Assembly: GCF_009192945.1 (NCBI RefSeq)
Contig: NZ_NSET01000068.1
Coordinates: 1 to 64,000 of the forward strand
Length of the DNA: 64,000 nucleotides
Direction: 5' to 3'
Source: Xanthomonas maliensis
Lineage (GTDB): Bacteria > Pseudomonadota > Gammaproteobacteria > Xanthomonadales > Xanthomonadaceae
Shown here: piece by piece, positions 20,665 to 29,927 of the stretch
Layout of the letters: each line of letters begins with the position of its first letter
Position numbering within the stretch: the first letter of the stretch is position 1
Made by a program: the position numbers and the translations under genes
Notes under the pieces: generated by a model
Told to the model about the DNA's origin: nothing
Database searches by the model: none
Seen by the model: the letters and a program-made list of their open reading frames with translations, nothing else

Positions 20665-21727
20665 TCGCCTGGCGCAGTTCCCGACGCTGGCGGCGATGCG
20701 CGTACCCAGCGCCGCCCGGGTGCTGGCCTGGATGCTCGCCATCGGCGTGCTCATTGCCGGTGCGATCCTTGCCTTCGTGCCCTGGGTGCAGACTGCCAGC
20801 GGCAAGGGCCAGGTCATCGCCCTGGATCCGGACGATCGTCAGCAGCAGGTGACTGCGCTGGTGCCGGGGCGGGTGGAGCGCTGGTATGTGCACGATGGTC
20901 AGCACGTGGAGGCGGGCGCACCAATCGCACGCGTCACCGATCTCGATCCGGATTTGCTGTCGCGTCTTGCCAGCGAACGCGCCCAGGTCGAAGCCGAGAT
21001 TGCCGCCATCCGTCAGTCCCGCACCGTTGCCGCCATCGATGTCGAGCGCACCCGCCAGTTGCTGGCCGAGGGTCTGGCCGGACGGCGTGACTTCGAGCTC
21101 ACCCAGATCAAGGTTGCCGAAGCCGATGCCAAGCTGGCCGAATCGCGCGCCAAGCTGACCCGTATCGACGTGCAGTTGAATCGGCAGTCCGCGCAGGTGG
21201 TGCGCGCCCCGCGCGATGGCCGGGTGCAGCAATTGAACACCACCGGCGGCAGCGCGCTGGTATCGCCCGGCACCGTGCTGGCAGTGATCGCACCGGAGCG
21301 TGTGGAGCGTGCGGTGGAGCTCTACATCGACGGCCGCGACGTGCCGTTGATCCGTGCCGGCCGTCCGGTGCGGCTGGAATTCGAGGGCTGGCCGGCGATC
21401 CAGTTCAGCGGCTGGCCGTCGGTGGCGCATGGCATGTTCGATGGCCGCGTGCGCATGATCGACCCCAACGGCGCGCCCGACGGCTTGTTCCGCATCCTGG
21501 TCGAACCGCAGCCGGGCAAGCCGTCCTGGCCGGGTCGTGAATTCGTCCGCCCTGGCGGTCGGGTCCGCGGCTGGGTACAGGGCGAGACGGTGCGCGTCGG
21601 CTATGAGTTGTGGCGCCAGTTGAACAACTTCCCGCTGGAGTTCGGCCAACGGCCGGCGGCGACCACGACGCCGGACAGCAAGGCCAAACCCGTCAAGACC
21701 GACGAAGACGAGACGAGCAAGAAATGA
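20648..21727 (+). CDS. HlyD-family membrane-fusion (adaptor) protein
   Basis: A 359-residue periplasmic adaptor: short cytoplasmic N-terminus, one membrane helix (about 24-46, VLAWMLAIGVLIAGAILAF), split lipoyl/barrel-sandwich domain (TALVPGRVERWYVHDGQHV near 70-90 and VVRAPRDGRVQQLNTTGG near 180-197), a coiled-coil hairpin between them (about 103-175), a beta-barrel (from about 215) and a Lys/Asp-rich tail. It would bridge the ABC-like inner-membrane protein and the TolC channel. Its ATG lies inside the end of the ABC-like gene and its stop overlaps the TolC gene start (ATGA), so all three are coupled. Confidence 0.88.
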   Translation: MPHATDRLAQFPTLAAMRVPSAARVLAWMLAIGVLIAGAILAFVPWVQTASGKGQVIALDPDDRQQQVTALVPGRVERWYVHDGQHVEAGAPIARVTDLDPDLLSRLASERAQVEAEIAAIRQSRTVAAIDVERTRQLLAEGLAGRRDFELTQIKVAEADAKLAESRAKLTRIDVQLNRQSAQVVRAPRDGRVQQLNTTGGSALVSPGTVLAVIAPERVERAVELYIDGRDVPLIRAGRPVRLEFEGWPAIQFSGWPSVAHGMFDGRVRMIDPNGAPDGLFRILVEPQPGKPSWPGREFVRPGGRVRGWVQGETVRVGYELWRQLNNFPLEFGQRPAATTTPDSKAKPVKTDEDETSKK

Positions 21728-23184
21728 TTCGCTGCACCGTGCTGGCGCTGTTGGCGCTCTGCCCTGCCCTGCTGCATGCCCAGGCCATGCCGGCCGCGGC
21801 ACGGCCGTCGTCGACGCAGCAGCCGCCCGGCGCGGTCGCTGCGGCACCGTTGACGCTGGAAGAAGTGCTGCAGGCATCGGCGCGTTCGGCCCCGCAGATC
21901 ATCGAAGCACTGGCCAAGGTCCGCCAGGCCGAGGGCAAGGGCCTGCAAGCCGATGGCGCGTTCGATACCGTGTTCGACGTCGATGGGCGCTCGCGGGCGG
22001 CCGGTTATTACGATGGCAGCGTGATCGACAGTCGTGCGACCCGACCGTTCGAAAACAACGGCGGCTATTTCTATGGTGCCTACCGCAATTCGCGCGGTGG
22101 CTTCCCGGTCTACGAGGACCAGGCCTACACCGACCGCGGCGGCGAAGTGAAAGTCGGCGCGCTGTTCGCCTTGTTGCGCGATCGCGTGGTGGACGAGCGC
22201 CGTACCCGCCGCAGCGTGGCCAGCGACGACATCGACGTGGCCCGCTACGAAGCGCAGATGGTCGCGGTCGGCGTGCAGCGGCGCGCCATCGATGCCTATC
22301 AGGCCTGGGTGGCCGCCGGTCTGCGCTATCGCGCCTACCAGGAGCTGTTGCAACTGGCCGAGCGCCGTCGCAGCGCCATCACCCGCCAGGTCTCCCTGGG
22401 CGCGCGACCGACCATCCTGCTGACCGAGAACGAGCAGAACCTGGTCCGTCGCCGGGCGCTGGTGGTGCGCGCCGAACAGGAGCTCGCCAGCGCCGCCAAT
22501 ACGCTCTCGCTGTATCTGCGCGATGCCGACGGCGCACCACTGATGGTGTCGGCCGAACGCTTGCCCGCCGACGCATCGGCGCTCGATGGACTGGCAGGCG
22601 CTGCCAGGATCGCCACCACGCCGGTACAGCGACCGGATTACCGCGCGGTACTGTCGCGCATCGACCAGGCCACTGCCCGTCTGATGCTGGCGCAGAACGA
22701 CTTGTCGCCGCGGCTGGATCTGCGCTTCGAGGTCAGCAAGGATCTTGGCCCACCGGGCGTGGGTGGACCCAACCGCTCGCAGACCGACGCGATCATCGGC
22801 TTTCGCTTCAGCGTGCCGCTGGAAAATCGCGCCGCCAAAGGGCGCGTTGCCGAGGCGCGTGCCGAAGTCGAAGCGCTGAACGAGCGCAGCCGCTACCTCC
22901 GCGACCAGATCGCGGTGGAGGTGGAATCGGTAGTCATCGCGATCAATGCCGCCGAGCGCCTGGCGAGCATTGCGCAGGAAGAGCGCGACCTGGCCGATCG
23001 TCTGGCAACCGCAGAGCGGCGCCGCTTCGAACTGGGGTCGGGCGATTTCTTCCTGGTCAACCAACGCGAAGAGACTGCCAACGATGCACGAGTGCGACTG
23101 ATCGATGCGCAGGCGCGCATCGCCTCGGCACGTGCCGAACTCGCCGCCGCCACTGCCGATCGCGATGCCTTGCGGCTGCAGTAA
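21724..23184 (+). CDS. TolC-family outer-membrane channel protein
   Basis: A 486-residue outer-membrane efflux protein. The signal peptide is at residues 1-19 (MIRCTVLALLALCPALLHAQ). Two OEP repeats follow with long helical segments; LTLEEVLQASARSAPQIIEA near 40 marks the first, and alternating Ala/Arg/Glu-rich helices around 175-260 and 365-470 form the tunnel. The region at 75-130 is unusually rich in Tyr, Arg and Asn (YFYGAYRNSRGGFPVYED). The ATG overlaps the adaptor gene stop by 4 nt. It completes a three-part export machine spanning both membranes. Confidence 0.86.
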   Translation: MIRCTVLALLALCPALLHAQAMPAAARPSSTQQPPGAVAAAPLTLEEVLQASARSAPQIIEALAKVRQAEGKGLQADGAFDTVFDVDGRSRAAGYYDGSVIDSRATRPFENNGGYFYGAYRNSRGGFPVYEDQAYTDRGGEVKVGALFALLRDRVVDERRTRRSVASDDIDVARYEAQMVAVGVQRRAIDAYQAWVAAGLRYRAYQELLQLAERRRSAITRQVSLGARPTILLTENEQNLVRRRALVVRAEQELASAANTLSLYLRDADGAPLMVSAERLPADASALDGLAGAARIATTPVQRPDYRAVLSRIDQATARLMLAQNDLSPRLDLRFEVSKDLGPPGVGGPNRSQTDAIIGFRFSVPLENRAAKGRVAEARAEVEALNERSRYLRDQIAVEVESVVIAINAAERLASIAQEERDLADRLATAERRRFELGSGDFFLVNQREETANDARVRLIDAQARIASARAELAAATADRDALRLQ

Positions 23185-23350
23185 GGTCGCGCCTGCTGTG
23201 TAGATCCGGCCACTGCGGCCCGAGCGCAGGGCGCACGGGCGCACGATGACACCCTGGTAACACCACGCTGCGCATGCTCGCCCTGCCGGTGCAAGCCGGC
23301 GGCGCGCTCCAGACAGACGCGACCGCAATCTTGAGACTCGGAGGTGCACG

Positions 23351-23545
23351 ATGTCATTTCGTCAGTTCCCGGCGGTCGACGCCGACGGTGAGTCCTACGT
23401 CATCATCGAATTCCGCGATAGCGCAGGACGCCAGGCCGATACCGAGGCCACCCCGCGTTACGAGTTGCCGGATGGACGCCATCTGCGACGACAGGGGCAG
23501 CGTTTCGTCACCGAAGGCGGCGAACTGACCTTGTCCATGCCGTAG
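23351..23545 (+). CDS. Small hypothetical protein, 64 residues
   Basis: A short gene with a strong ribosome binding site (GGAGGTG, 7 nt before ATG 23351). The product is soluble, polar, and predicted to be beta-rich (SYVIIEFRDSAGRQ, YELPDGRHLRRQGQRF, GELTLSMP), with no signal peptide and no cysteine. I do not recognise a family. It lies 166 bp after the TolC-family gene on the same strand, so it may or may not belong to that operon. Confidence 0.6.
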   Translation: MSFRQFPAVDADGESYVIIEFRDSAGRQADTEATPRYELPDGRHLRRQGQRFVTEGGELTLSMP

Positions 23546-23609
23546 CAGCGGCCTGGCGGTTTTTTCACCAAGGCGCCGTGCGTGCTTGCACCGCAAGGGC
23601 TGCGCTCAG

Positions 23610-23657
23610 TTATCCACGTGATTGTGCAGCGTTCATCCACACCCGGTGTGGATGAAC
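23610..23657. promoter_or_regulatory. Cluster of three DnaA-box-like 9-mers, two in a perfect dyad
   Basis: In the 281-bp gap between two gene ends, TTATCCACG (23610-23618) is followed by a perfect 12-bp inverted repeat, GTTCATCCACAC-CCG-GTGTGGATGAAC (23631-23657). Each arm holds TCATCCACA. All three 9-mers differ from the DnaA consensus TTATCCACA at one position. It could bind DnaA or another dyad-binding protein. The gap has no convincing gene. Confidence 0.45.
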
Positions 23658-23826
23658 TGCCTCGGCGTGTGGCGCTTGTTGCGTTCGCTCATCTGTGCAA
23701 GGTGCGCGCTAGCAAGCATGCTCAGCGCTCTCAGGCCGACGGCCGATGGAAGGGGTCTAGCTGATCCTCACAGCATCGACCATGCGCTGCTCGGATAACG
23801 CAGGCATCGTACTGGCCAATAGCAGG

Positions 23827-24954
23827 CTACTGGCGTCGATCGCTGCGCTCCAGCACCCGCCCTATTCCGAGTGCGTCGATCTCCAGGGCAGCACGCTGCA
23901 ACGCCTCGGTCGCGCTATTGGCATCGAAGCCAATACGGAAATGCAGTTCGCCGCCTGGCGTGCGTGATGAATGGATCGAGGCCAGATTGACCTGGTACTG
24001 CTCGAACACATGCAACAGCGCACGCAACGAACCAGGCTGATCCTCCGGCAGATAGACGCTCAGGTTCACCGGTTCGGTCAAATCGGCCAACAGGTAACCC
24101 ACCCGCTCGTAGGTGTAATTGCCCTCGGCCAGCGCCTCCGACCGCAAGGCCTGTGCGTTGTCGTGCAGGAACCGCGCACGAAACTGCGCGCGCGCGGCAT
24201 CGTCCCCCCTGGCCACCAGGCCGCGCAGTTCCTGCAGCTGCGCCAGCACCCGATCGAGCATCTCGCCAACATAGGGATTGCCGAACTGGATATCTTCGTA
24301 AATCGCGGGGTTGAGCGACAGGATGCGCGCGATCACCGCGGTATCCAACTCGAACGACGCCGACCGATAAGGCATCAAGGCACGCAGGTCGCCCAGCAGC
24401 GGCGCGTAATCGCGCAGGGTGCCGGCCTGCGCCAGGTGGGTCGCGTGCACCATCGCCTGCACCAATGCCATGACCCGGTCATGATGCTCGGGGGTGGCGT
24501 GCACGCATTCGGCCTGCAGAGCAGCGCACAGCGCATCGACCCAGCCGCTCCAACGTTGCAGACGCGCGCGGCACACCACCAGCACGCGCCCCTTCAAGGT
24601 CGGTGCCTTCGGCGGTGCGGTCATCGGGTGCAGGCCGACCACCTCCGCCGACGAAGCCAGCATCGCCGCCACCGGCGCCTGCTTGATCGAGGTGATGTCC
24701 AACCATAACTGGCTGGCGGCACGTGCGCCGGTCAGGCTGACGTAGCGTTCGATCAAGGCCGCGGTGTGGCGGATCGGCGCGGCGAAGATCAACACGTCGG
24801 CCTGCTGGGCCACGCTGGCCTCCTCGAGCGTATCGGGCAGTGCCGGATCGTGGCCGATCACCTGCAACCCCATGCGCGCACGCAGGAACTGCGCCAGCCA
24901 ACGGCCGTAGGCGCCGCCGATGCCGACGATCCCGACCACCGGCTGCACGATCAT
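23827..24954 (-). CDS. tyrA: Prephenate dehydrogenase with C-terminal ACT domain
   Basis: A 375-residue enzyme of tyrosine biosynthesis that oxidatively decarboxylates prephenate to 4-hydroxyphenylpyruvate with NAD(P). The Rossmann motif GIVGIGGAYGRWLA is at residues 8-21, followed by the prephenate dehydrogenase domain (LWLDITSIKQAPV, VGLHPMTAPPKAP, and the helical dimerisation part to about 285). A regulatory ACT domain (NLSVYLPEDQPGSLRALLHV, about 295-370) may bind tyrosine. No chorismate-mutase domain is fused. The start overlaps the pdxY stop (ATGA), so translation is coupled. Confidence 0.9.
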   Translation of the reverse strand: MIVQPVVGIVGIGGAYGRWLAQFLRARMGLQVIGHDPALPDTLEEASVAQQADVLIFAAPIRHTAALIERYVSLTGARAASQLWLDITSIKQAPVAAMLASSAEVVGLHPMTAPPKAPTLKGRVLVVCRARLQRWSGWVDALCAALQAECVHATPEHHDRVMALVQAMVHATHLAQAGTLRDYAPLLGDLRALMPYRSASFELDTAVIARILSLNPAIYEDIQFGNPYVGEMLDRVLAQLQELRGLVARGDDAARAQFRARFLHDNAQALRSEALAEGNYTYERVGYLLADLTEPVNLSVYLPEDQPGSLRALLHVFEQYQVNLASIHSSRTPGGELHFRIGFDANSATEALQRAALEIDALGIGRVLERSDRRQ

Positions 24955-25859
24955 GCCAGCCGCTCGAACGCAAAGCGCGGGACGGCCGCCAATGCAGCCG
25001 GTGCCGCCGCCAGCACGTCGAATTCCTCGACGCCCGCCTGCAAGGTCGCTTCCAGCGCGCCGTGCACGCCTGCCAAGGCTTGGCCGACCGCCTGCTCGAA
25101 CGGCACATCGCGCAACAACAGGCCGACCAGCAAGGCCATCAGCACGTCGCCAGTGCCGGCGACGTCCACCGGCAGATGCGGGGTGGACCAGCGGTAGACC
25201 GCCTCGGCGCTGACTGCCAAGGTCACCAACTCGCCGTTACCGCCGGCCACGCTATGGGCAAGCACCCAGTGCGGGCCACGGGCCAGCAAAGCCTGTGCAG
25301 CGACGATGGCATCGTCCTGCGCCAGGCTCGGCAACCCAGTCAGACGCTCCAGCTCGAAGGCATTGGGGGTCACCAGCCAGGCATGCGGCAGCAAGCGTTC
25401 GGCAAACACGCGTTCCAGGCCGGGCTCGACGTAGGGGCCGGTATGGGTGTCGCCGATCACCGGGTCCAGGCAGTAGCGCAGTTGCGGCGCCTGCGGCAGT
25501 GTTTGCGCCAGCCAGTCGGCAAAGGCCTCGCCGTTGGCCAGGCTGCCGAGATAACCAGAGATCAGCATGCGGGCGCGCTGCGGCAAGCCTCGCTCGCTCG
25601 CCCCCAGCAACAGATCGGCCAGCCAGTCGGCCGGCAGGATGCGCCCACGCAAGCTGGGATAGAACGGCGCATTGCTCAGCAGCGTGGTCGGCACCTCGGC
25701 CACCCGCACTCCCAGCGCGCGCAGTGGCGGAATCGCGGCGCTGTTGCCGGCATGGCCATAGACCAACTGCGACTGCACCGAGATCACATCCACCGGCGCG
25801 GGCCCATCGGGACGCTGACGGCGTCCGTGGACGAGATGGCTGTCGGCTGTATCGCTCAT
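24951..25859 (-). CDS. pdxY: Pyridoxal kinase
   Basis: A 302-residue ribokinase-family enzyme that phosphorylates pyridoxal in B6 salvage. Seen: VDVISVQSQLVYGHAGNSAA at about 23-42, typical of PdxY/PdxK, the ISGYLGS segment, LDPVIGDTHTGPYV, VTPNAFELERLTG and the catalytic anion-hole GTGDVLMALLVG near residue 242. It is upstream of and coupled to tyrA; aromatic aminotransferases need PLP, which may explain the pairing (inference). Confidence 0.9.
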   Translation of the reverse strand: MSDTADSHLVHGRRQRPDGPAPVDVISVQSQLVYGHAGNSAAIPPLRALGVRVAEVPTTLLSNAPFYPSLRGRILPADWLADLLLGASERGLPQRARMLISGYLGSLANGEAFADWLAQTLPQAPQLRYCLDPVIGDTHTGPYVEPGLERVFAERLLPHAWLVTPNAFELERLTGLPSLAQDDAIVAAQALLARGPHWVLAHSVAGGNGELVTLAVSAEAVYRWSTPHLPVDVAGTGDVLMALLVGLLLRDVPFEQAVGQALAGVHGALEATLQAGVEEFDVLAAAPAALAAVPRFAFERLA

Positions 25860-26007
25860 GCGCGTTCGTCTGCGAAGGGAAAGACGTCATTATCCGCGCA
25901 AGCGACCGATGCGACGGCCAGAGAGTACGCATCGATGCGTTGCAGCACCCGCGCGTTGCTCTCCGCTGCGTGGCGACGCCGCGACGGCATCGCCACCTAA
26001 CCCTCCC

Positions 26008-27132
26008 TCAGGAGGTCATGCGATCCCAGAAACCCTTGACGCCGTCGATGAAGGTCGCTGACTTGGGCGAATGCTTGCGCGCATCTTCGCCGGTGAACGT
26101 GGCCTCGAACTGCTGAAGCAGTTCGCGCTGTTCGGCGGTGAGATTCACGGGCGTTTCCACCACCACGCGGCAATACAAATCCCCTTCGCTGCGGCTGCGT
26201 ACCGAACGCACGCCCTTGCCGCGCAAACGGAACAGCTTGCCGGTCTGGGTCTCGGCCGGGATGCGGATCTCCGCTTCGCCGCCCAGGGTGGCAACCCGCA
26301 CGGTATCGCCGAGCGCCGCCTGCGAGATGCGAATCGGCACTTCGCAGTGTAGGTCGTCGCCGTCGCGCTGGAAGATCGCGTGCTCGCGCACCCGCACTTC
26401 CACATACAAGTCGCCCGGAGGCGTGCCCGCCGGCCCAGCCTCGCCCTCGCCCGCCAGGCGGATGCGGTCGCCGGTATCCACGCCTGCGGGTACCTTGATC
26501 GACAGGACCTTGTCCTCTTCCACCCGACCAGCACCGTGGCAGGTCTTGCAGGGATTCTTGATCAGCGTGCCGCGACCGTCGCAATGCGGGCAGCTCTGCT
26601 GCATGGCGAAGATGCCGCGCTGGATGCGCACCTGGCCGCGACCATGGCAGGTGCCACAGACGTCCACCTTGCCGTCTTCCGATCCGCTGCCGTTGCAGGG
26701 ACCGCATTCGACCAGGGTGGGGATCTCGATGCGCCGCTCGATGCCGGCGACGGCTTCTTCCAGATCCAGTTCCAACACGTAGCCGACGTCGGCGCCACGC
26801 CGCGCCGCGCGCGGACCGGCGGCGCCGCCGCCGAAGATATTTCCGAAAATGTCGCCGAAGATGTCCCCCATGTCGGGGCCACCGGGACCGCCGCCGCCCA
26901 TGCCGTGTTCGAAGGCGGCATGGCCGTGTGCATCGTAGGCGCGGCGTTTGTTGCCGTCCGACAGCACCTCGTAAGCTTCCTTGCATTCCTTGAACGACGC
27001 TTCGGCCGCGGCATCACCTGGGTTGCGGTCCGGGTGGTACTTCATGGCACAGCGGCGGTAAGCCTTCTTCAGCTCTTCATCGCTGGCGCCACGGGCCACG
27101 CCCAGGACTTCGTAGTAATCGCGTTTGCTCAT
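26008..27132 (-). CDS. dnaJ: Chaperone DnaJ (Hsp40)
   Basis: A 374-residue type-I J-protein, co-chaperone that stimulates DnaK ATPase. J domain 1-70 with HPD in [11 protein letters not shown]; Gly/Phe-rich linker about 75-110 ([23 protein letters not shown]); zinc domain with four CxxCxGxG repeats ([32 protein letters not shown]); C-terminal substrate-binding domains to residue 374. It lies 165 bp downstream of dnaK, separated from it by a repeat and hairpin element that may set the DnaK:DnaJ ratio. Confidence 0.97.
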   Translation of the reverse strand: MSKRDYYEVLGVARGASDEELKKAYRRCAMKYHPDRNPGDAAAEASFKECKEAYEVLSDGNKRRAYDAHGHAAFEHGMGGGGPGGPDMGDIFGDIFGNIFGGGAAGPRAARRGADVGYVLELDLEEAVAGIERRIEIPTLVECGPCNGSGSEDGKVDVCGTCHGRGQVRIQRGIFAMQQSCPHCDGRGTLIKNPCKTCHGAGRVEEDKVLSIKVPAGVDTGDRIRLAGEGEAGPAGTPPGDLYVEVRVREHAIFQRDGDDLHCEVPIRISQAALGDTVRVATLGGEAEIRIPAETQTGKLFRLRGKGVRSVRSRSEGDLYCRVVVETPVNLTAEQRELLQQFEATFTGEDARKHSPKSATFIDGVKGFWDRMTS

Positions 27133-27136
27133 CGAT

Positions 27137-27167
27137 CGGGACTCGGGACTCGGGACTCGGGACCCGG
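27137..27167. repeat. Tandem heptamer repeat CGGGACT x3 plus CGGGACC
   Basis: Four consecutive 7-mers (27137-27143, -27150, -27157, -27164), the last changed to CGGGACC and followed by CGG. It begins just 4 bp upstream of the dnaJ start and therefore sits in the dnaJ leader. Its inverse form appears again at 27271-27291. Confidence 0.8.
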
Positions 27168-27235
27168 CATGGCGGAAAGGGAATTCAAGGTGGTCGCTCC
27201 AGACACGTTTGCGGGAATGTGGGGCGAGACAACAT

Positions 27236-27267
27236 CGGGACCCGGCAAGTCGCTTTGCCGGGTCCCG
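27236..27267 (-). promoter_or_regulatory. 13-bp perfect hairpin between dnaK and dnaJ
   Basis: CGGGACCCGGCAA is followed after 6 nt by TTGCCGGGTCCCG. The stem is built from the same GGGACCC words as the flanking heptamers. It lies about 30 bp past the dnaK stop in the direction of transcription and could act as an attenuator, an mRNA 3' stabiliser or a processing site. There is no clear T-run. Confidence 0.6.
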
Positions 27268-27270
27268 AGA

Positions 27271-27291
27271 GTCCCGGGTCCCGGGTCCCGG
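27271..27291. repeat. Tandem heptamer repeat GTCCCGG x3
   Basis: Three exact 7-mers directly after the dnaK stop region, in inverted orientation to the CGGGACY repeats at 27137-27167. Together they bracket the 13-bp hairpin, so larger alternative stems are possible. Confidence 0.75.
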
Positions 27292-27297
27292 TTCTAC

Positions 27298-29220
27298 TTA
27301 CTTCTTGTCGTCCTTGACCTCGGTGAACTCGGCGTCGACCACATCGTCGGCTGCCTTGGAGGCCTGCGCGCTGCCGCTGGCGTCGGCCGCACCGCCCTGC
27401 TCGGCGGCGGCTGCCGCTGCGTACAGCGACTGACCAGCTTCTTCCAGCGTCTTGGTGCGTGCCTCGATCTGGGCCTTGTCATCGCCCTTCATCGCGGTCT
27501 CCAAGTCGGACAGCGCCGCTTCGACCTTGCCGATCACATCGCCACCGACCTTGCTGCCATGCTCGGTGATCGCGCTGCGGGTCGCATGGATCAGGCCATC
27601 AGCCTGGTTGCGCGCCTGCACCAGCTCCTGGAACTTCTTGTCTTCCTCGCGGTTGGCTTCCGCGTCGGCGACCATCCGCTGGATCTCTTCGTCCGACAGA
27701 CCCGAACCGGCCTTGATCTCGACCTTCTGTTCCTTGTTGGTCTTCTTGTCCTTGGCCGAGACGTGCAGGATGCCGTTGGCGTCGATGTCGAAGGACACCT
27801 CCACCTGCGGCATGCCGCGCGGCGCCGGCTCGATGCCGGACAGGTCGAACTTGGCCAGCGACTTGTTGAAGCGGGCCTGCTCGCGCTCACCCTGCAACAC
27901 GTGCACCGTCACGGCCGACTGGTTGTCCTCGGCAGTGGAGAAGGTCTGCGAGGCCTTGGTCGGGATCGTGGTGTTCTTCTCGATGATCTTGGTGAACACG
28001 CCGCCCATGGTTTCGATACCCAGCGACAGCGGGGTCACGTCCAGCAGCAGCACGTCCTTGACGTCGCCAGCCAGCACGCCGCCCTGGATCGCCGCACCCA
28101 GCGCCACTGCCTCGTCGGGATTGACGTCCTTGCGCGGATCCTTGCCGAAGAACTCGGCCACCGCCTGCTGCACCTTCGGCATGCGGGTCTGGCCGCCGAC
28201 CAGGATCACCTCGTTGATGTCGCTGGCACGCAGGCCGGCGTCATTGAGCGCGGTGCGGCACGGCTCGATCGACTTCTTGACCAAGTCTTCCACCAGCGCC
28301 TCGAGCTTGGCCCGGGTCAGCTTGATGTTCAGATGCTTCGGACCGGACGCATCAGCAGTGACGTACGGCAGGTTCACTTCGGTCTGCTGCGAAGACGACA
28401 GCTCGATCTTGGCGCGCTCTGCGGCGTCCTTCAGGCGCTGCAGCGCCAGCGGATCCTTGCGCAGGTCGATGCCCTGATCCTTGTTGAACTCGTCGACCAA
28501 ATACTCGATGACGCGGTTGTCGAAGTCTTCGCCGCCCAGGAAGGTGTCACCGTTGGTGGCCAGCACCTCGAACTGCTTCTCGCCGTCCACTTCGGCGATC
28601 TCGATGATCGAGACGTCGAAGGTACCGCCGCCGAGGTCGTACACGGCAATCTTGCGGTCGCCGCCGTTCTTGTCCAGGCCATAGGCCAGCGCTGCGGCGG
28701 TCGGCTCGTTGATGATGCGCTTGACGTCCAGACCGGCGATTCGGCCAGCGTCCTTTGTGGCCTGGCGCTGGCTGTCGTTGAAGTACGCCGGCACGGTGAT
28801 CACCGCCTCGGTGACCTTCTCGCCCAGGAAGTCCTCGGCGGTCTTCTTCATCTTTTCCAGCACGCGCGCGGAGATTTCCTGCGGCGCCATCTTCTTGCTG
28901 TCGCTGGTCTGCACCCAGGCGTCGCCGTTGTCGTGCGCCAGGATGCCGTACGGCACGTGGGAGATATCCTTCTGCACCTCGCCATCGGTGAACTTACGGC
29001 CGATCAGGCGCTTCACCGCGTAGAAGGTGTTCTTCGGGTTGGTGACGGCCTGGCGCTTGGCCGAGGCGCCCACCAGCACTTCGCCGTCCTTGGTGTAGGC
29101 GACGATCGAAGGCGTGGTGCGGTCGCCCTCGGAATTTTCGATGACGCGGGCCTTGCCGCCGTCCATGATCGCCACGCACGAGTTCGTGGTGCCGAGGTCA
29201 ATACCAATGATCTTGCCCAT
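27298..29220 (-). CDS. dnaK: Chaperone DnaK (Hsp70)
   Basis: A 640-residue Hsp70. ATPase domain 1-385 begins with [13 protein letters not shown] and has [13 protein letters not shown] and the [10 protein letters not shown] block; substrate-binding beta domain about 390-505 ([17 protein letters not shown]); helical lid to the C-terminal [13 protein letters not shown]. It folds and protects proteins with DnaJ and GrpE. Length is standard. A sigma-32-like promoter sits 56 bp before the ATG, and AGGAG is close to the start. Confidence 0.98.
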   Translation of the reverse strand: MGKIIGIDLGTTNSCVAIMDGGKARVIENSEGDRTTPSIVAYTKDGEVLVGASAKRQAVTNPKNTFYAVKRLIGRKFTDGEVQKDISHVPYGILAHDNGDAWVQTSDSKKMAPQEISARVLEKMKKTAEDFLGEKVTEAVITVPAYFNDSQRQATKDAGRIAGLDVKRIINEPTAAALAYGLDKNGGDRKIAVYDLGGGTFDVSIIEIAEVDGEKQFEVLATNGDTFLGGEDFDNRVIEYLVDEFNKDQGIDLRKDPLALQRLKDAAERAKIELSSSQQTEVNLPYVTADASGPKHLNIKLTRAKLEALVEDLVKKSIEPCRTALNDAGLRASDINEVILVGGQTRMPKVQQAVAEFFGKDPRKDVNPDEAVALGAAIQGGVLAGDVKDVLLLDVTPLSLGIETMGGVFTKIIEKNTTIPTKASQTFSTAEDNQSAVTVHVLQGEREQARFNKSLAKFDLSGIEPAPRGMPQVEVSFDIDANGILHVSAKDKKTNKEQKVEIKAGSGLSDEEIQRMVADAEANREEDKKFQELVQARNQADGLIHATRSAITEHGSKVGGDVIGKVEAALSDLETAMKGDDKAQIEARTKTLEEAGQSLYAAAAAAEQGGAADASGSAQASKAADDVVDAEFTEVKDDKK

Positions 29221-29275
29221 GGAGATGCTCCTGCTGAGTCTTTAGCTGTGTCCGGCTGCGCCGGGTCTGGCTGAA

Positions 29276-29303
29276 ATGTGGGGATGCTGCGGGCGCGTTC
29301 AAG
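29276..29303 (-). promoter_or_regulatory. dnaK: Sigma-32-like heat-shock promoter before dnaK
   Basis: On the minus strand CTTGAA (29303-29298), 14 nt, then CCCCACAT (29283-29276) resembles the E. coli RpoH consensus CTTGAA-N13-17-CCCCATNT. The -10 ends 55 nt before the dnaK ATG. Confidence 0.55.
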
Positions 29304-29362
29304 CCGCCCATGCGAATCTGTGTTCCGTGGCTGCGCCGGCATGTTCAGCCGCCGGCGAGCCC

Positions 29363-29881
29363 TCAATCGTGCTTGGCGACCACCACCAAGGCCGGACGCA
29401 GCAGGCGGTCATTGAGCAGATAGCCCTTCTGGAAGACCTGCACCACGTGGCCCGGGGCCACGTCCGCGGCTTCGGCCTGGCTGATCGCCTGGTGCTGGTC
29501 GGGATTGAACGGCTGGCCGACCGGGTCCAGCAAGGTCAGGCCATTGTCGGCAGCCACCTTCAGCAACTGCTTGTAGGTCAGATCCAGACCATCGCGCAGC
29601 GGGCTCGGCTCGCTGCCGGCCGCCGTCAGACCCGCATCCAGACTGTCGAACACCGGCAGCAGCTCGCCCAGCAACTTTTCGTTGGCGAACTTGCGCGCAT
29701 TCTCCACATCGCGCGCGATCCGCTTGCGCTGGTTTTCCAGGTCGGCGCGCTCGCGCAGGGCGTCGGCCTTGACCAGGGCGATCTCGCTGCGCAACGCCTC
29801 GATCTCGGCCTTCAGCGGATCGGTCTCGGGCGGGTTCTGGGACAGGTCTTCGGAGTCGAATTCGGGGTGGTCTTGGTTCAT
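29363..29881 (-). CDS. grpE: Nucleotide exchange factor GrpE
   Basis: A 172-residue homodimeric co-chaperone that releases ADP from DnaK. Acidic disordered N-terminus ([20 protein letters not shown]), long coiled-coil helix (about 20-75), four-helix region and C-terminal beta wing with the family block [22 protein letters not shown] chose the ATG at 29881 (GGGA 8 nt upstream) over 29923, which would add 14 residues and lie over the putative heat-shock promoter. Confidence 0.95.
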   Translation of the reverse strand: MNQDHPEFDSEDLSQNPPETDPLKAEIEALRSEIALVKADALRERADLENQRKRIARDVENARKFANEKLLGELLPVFDSLDAGLTAAGSEPSPLRDGLDLTYKQLLKVAADNGLTLLDPVGQPFNPDQHQAISQAEAADVAPGHVVQVFQKGYLLNDRLLRPALVVVAKHD

Positions 29882-29927
29882 GTGCAGTTCCCGGGCAAGC
29901 GGAACGCCCGCCCCAACGTCCACCCGT

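Noticed and set aside
23582-23764. 60-codon plus-strand frame over the DnaA-like dyad
   Set aside because: No ribosome binding site and the frame crosses an inverted repeat; regulatory DNA is the simpler reading.
27137-27291. CRISPR-like array between dnaK and dnaJ
   Set aside because: The repeats are contiguous 7-mers with no spacers.
26380-29274. 964-codon plus-strand frame opposite dnaJ and dnaK
   Set aside because: A mirror frame produced by GC-rich codon use on the other strand; no ribosome binding site and no domain.
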